From Gammaproteobacteria bacterium (GTDB taxonomy: Bacteria; Pseudomonadota; Gammaproteobacteria; S012-40): a stretch of DNA of 64,000 nt. The position numbers and the translations under genes were made by a program. Of this stretch, positions 62,240 to 64,000 are shown one piece after another. The stretch's first letter is position 1. Every line of letters begins with the position of its first letter. Location: contig WFPC01000018.1 in NCBI GenBank assembly GCA_015487785.1, positions 1 to 64,000 on the forward strand. Reading direction: 5' to 3'. Under the pieces are notes generated by a model. It was not told where the DNA came from, made no database searches, and saw only the letters and a program-made list of their open reading frames with translations.

Positions 62240-63163
62240 ATGAGTTCCGCCGCCAAGACCTTCGATCTATCGACTTTTCAGGGCCTGATCATGGCCTTGC
62301 AGCATTACTGGGCCGAACAGGGCTGTGTGTTGTTGCAGCCCTTCGACATGGAAATGGGCGCAGGCACCTTCCATCCGGCGACCTTCCTGCGTGCCATCGG
62401 GCCGGAGCCCTGGAGCGCGGCCTATGTGCAGCCCTCGCGCCGGCCCACCGACGGACGCTATGGAGACAACCCCAATCGCTTGCAACATTATTATCAATTT
62501 CAAGTGGTTATCAAGCCCTCCCCGCTGCATATTCAGGATCTCTACCTGGGTTCGCTGCAGGCCCTGGGTTTCGACCCCCTGGAGCACGACATCCGCTTCG
62601 TGGAGGACGACTGGGAGTCGCCCACCCTGGGGGCCTGGGGCCTGGGCTGGGAGGTCTGGCTCAATGGCATGGAGGTGACCCAGTTCACTTATTTCCAGCA
62701 GGTGGGCGCGCTGGACTGCAAGCCGGTCACCGGCGAGATCACCTATGGTCTGGAGCGTCTGGCTATGTATCTGCAAGGGGTGGAGAGCGTCTACGACCTG
62801 GTGTGGACCGATGGTCCCCTGGGCAAGGTGAGTTATGGCGACGTGTTCCACCAGAACGAGGTGGAGATGTCGGCCTACAATTTCGAGCAGGCCGACGTGA
62901 AGGCCCTGTTCGCCTGGTTCGAGACCTGCGAGGCGGAGAGCCGGCGCCTGATCGAACAGGGTCTGGCCCTGCCGGCCTATGAAATGGTGCTCAAGGCCTC
63001 CCATACCTTCAACCTGCTGGATGCCCGTCATGCCATTTCGGTGACCGAGCGGGCCCGTTACATCGGCCGGGTGCGTAACTTGTCCAGGGCGGTGGCCCAG
63101 GCCTATTACGACAATCGCGAGGCGCTGGGTTTTCCCCTGCTGCGCCGGGAGGGTGGAGCATGA
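62240..63163 (+). CDS. glyQ: Glycyl-tRNA synthetase alpha subunit
   Basis: The sequence is that of the bacterial alpha subunit: [84 protein letters not shown]. Class II motif 2/3 segments ([47 protein letters not shown]) are present. Candidate starts are ATG 62240 (used) and ATG 62231; the track start at 62171 is unsupported. A possible -10 TATACT is at 62193. It ends with an ATGA overlap with glyS. Confidence 0.96.
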   Translation: MSSAAKTFDLSTFQGLIMALQHYWAEQGCVLLQPFDMEMGAGTFHPATFLRAIGPEPWSAAYVQPSRRPTDGRYGDNPNRLQHYYQFQVVIKPSPLHIQDLYLGSLQALGFDPLEHDIRFVEDDWESPTLGAWGLGWEVWLNGMEVTQFTYFQQVGALDCKPVTGEITYGLERLAMYLQGVESVYDLVWTDGPLGKVSYGDVFHQNEVEMSAYNFEQADVKALFAWFETCEAESRRLIEQGLALPAYEMVLKASHTFNLLDARHAISVTERARYIGRVRNLSRAVAQAYYDNREALGFPLLRREGGA

Positions 63164-64000
63164 CGGCGCGGGCGGATTTTCTGGTGGAGCTGGGTACCGA
63201 GGAGTTGCCGCCCAAGGCCTTGGCGCGCTTGTCACGGGCTTTTGCAGAGGGTATCCGGGCCGGCCTGGAGAAGCAGGACCTGGACCATGGCGAGCTGCGC
63301 GCCTTCGCCACCCCACGGCGGCTGGCGGTGCAGGTGGCGGGGCTGGCCTGTCGCCAGCCCGACAAACAGATGGAACGTCGTGGTCCGGCGCTGGCCGCGG
63401 CCTTCGACGAGGAAGGCTGTCCCACCCCGGCGGCACAGGGTTTCGCCCGCTCTTGCGGCGTGGCGGTGGAAGAGCTGGCGACGCTGGAGACCGACAAGGG
63501 CAGTTGGCTGGTCTATCGCAGCGAACAGCCGGGTCGGGAGGCCCGCGAGCTGCTGCCGGATATCGTGGCGCAGGCCCTGGCTGGCCTGCCCATCCCCAAG
63601 CGCATGCGCTGGGGGAGTATCGAGCATCAGTTCGTGCGCCCGGTGCACTGGCTGGTGATGCTGCTGGGCGAGTCCGTGGTGGAGTGCGAGTTGTTGGGTC
63701 AGCGTGCGGGGCGGGAGACCCGGGGTCATCGCTTCCATCATCCCGCCAGCCTGAGCCTGCCCGAGCCCGGGGCCTACGAGGCCCTGCTGGAGAGCGAGGG
63801 GTATGTGATCACCGATTTCCAGCGTCGCCGTGAGGCCATCGTGGCCCAGGTGGAAGAGGCAGCCCTGCAACTGGGTGGCCGGGCGGTGATCGATCCGGCC
63901 CTGCTGGAGGAGGTAACCGGTCTGGTGGAATGGCCCCGGGCCATCGCCGGCAGTTTCGATGCGGCCTTTCTGGAGATTCCCGCCGAGGCCCTGATCTCGG
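63160..64000 (+). CDS. glyS: Glycyl-tRNA synthetase beta subunit, 3' truncated by window
   Basis: Starts [28 protein letters not shown] and continues [72 protein letters not shown], and [31 protein letters not shown], all typical of GlyS. ATG 63160 overlaps the glyQ stop. The frame is open to the last base; the full protein should be near 690 aa. The track lists only fragments in other frames plus none for this open end. Confidence 0.95.
   Translation, partial: MTARADFLVELGTEELPPKALARLSRAFAEGIRAGLEKQDLDHGELRAFATPRRLAVQVAGLACRQPDKQMERRGPALAAAFDEEGCPTPAAQGFARSCGVAVEELATLETDKGSWLVYRSEQPGREARELLPDIVAQALAGLPIPKRMRWGSIEHQFVRPVHWLVMLLGESVVECELLGQRAGRETRGHRFHHPASLSLPEPGAYEALLESEGYVITDFQRRREAIVAQVEEAALQLGGRAVIDPALLEEVTGLVEWPRAIAGSFDAAFLEIPAEALIS

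Overview
The window is a gene-dense, high-GC chromosomal stretch of a gammaproteobacterium. Gene content (rsmJ, yrfG, glyQ-glyS, glnA-ntrBC with enteric-like NtrC/sigma54 sites, selD-mnmH, phoBR with large PstC/PstA proteins) fits Gammaproteobacteria. Many c-type cytochromes, a divergent cbb3-like oxidase, tusA next to a PP-loop ATPase, and a PEP-CTERM/PrsT pair suggest a free-living, probably sulfur-oxidising Chromatiales-type bacterium; the lineage is inference. No rRNA, tRNA, CRISPR array, IS element or prophage was seen. The two ends cut a Sel1-repeat gene (left) and glyS (right).

Layout. 0-5.2 kb: Sel1 protein, small membrane protein, then a minus-strand run with an unknown protein, an APS-reductase-like protein, a MarR regulator, YceI, a membrane protein, and the nucleotidase yrfG. 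MarR and yceI share a 20-bp operator-like sequence. 5.3-10.5 kb: thiD-thiE-hemL, a DedA-PAP2-LssY fusion and dgkA. 10.6-14 kb (minus): a polytopic membrane protein and a MotA/MotB-like pair whose MotB-like subunit carries a von Willebrand A domain.

14.2-27.9 kb is a respiratory island, almost all on the plus strand: a possible FNR/CRP-type site; tiny membrane ORFs; a dihaem cytochrome c; a membrane cytochrome c; a four-helix CcoN-like protein; a thioredoxin-fold lipoprotein; a divergent CcoN and an enlarged CcoO without CcoP; a haem-free 212-aa membrane protein; a CcoS-like protein; another cytochrome c; a SUMF1-domain protein; several unknown small membrane proteins; and a membrane spermidine-synthase-like protein. 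The oxidase subunit keeps all expected metal ligands and the active-site Tyr, so it looks like a working O2 reductase of unusual composition. This is the best candidate for an undescribed system here.

28-42.6 kb: rsmJ, a secreted YqgE-like protein, NUDIX hydrolase, YgjP-type metallopeptidase, Rieske protein, KefB-type antiporter, then the complete phosphate regulon phoB-phoR-pstS-(LMW-phosphatase-like)-pstC-pstA-pstB-phoU with Pho boxes at three places. 42.8-46.6 kb: a PrsT-like TPR protein and a PEP-CTERM protein behind a sigma54-type promoter. 46.6-54.6 kb: an unknown membrane-anchored protein, TraB/GumN protein, a small helical protein, a degenerate GGDEF protein, a trypsin-like protease, selD and mnmH. 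54.7-64 kb: ntrC-ntrB-glnA with NtrC and sigma54 sites, a CDF metal transporter-tusA-PP-loop ATPase operon, an unknown protein, and glyQ-glyS.

All calls come from reading the sequence and supplied translations by eye; no database search was done.
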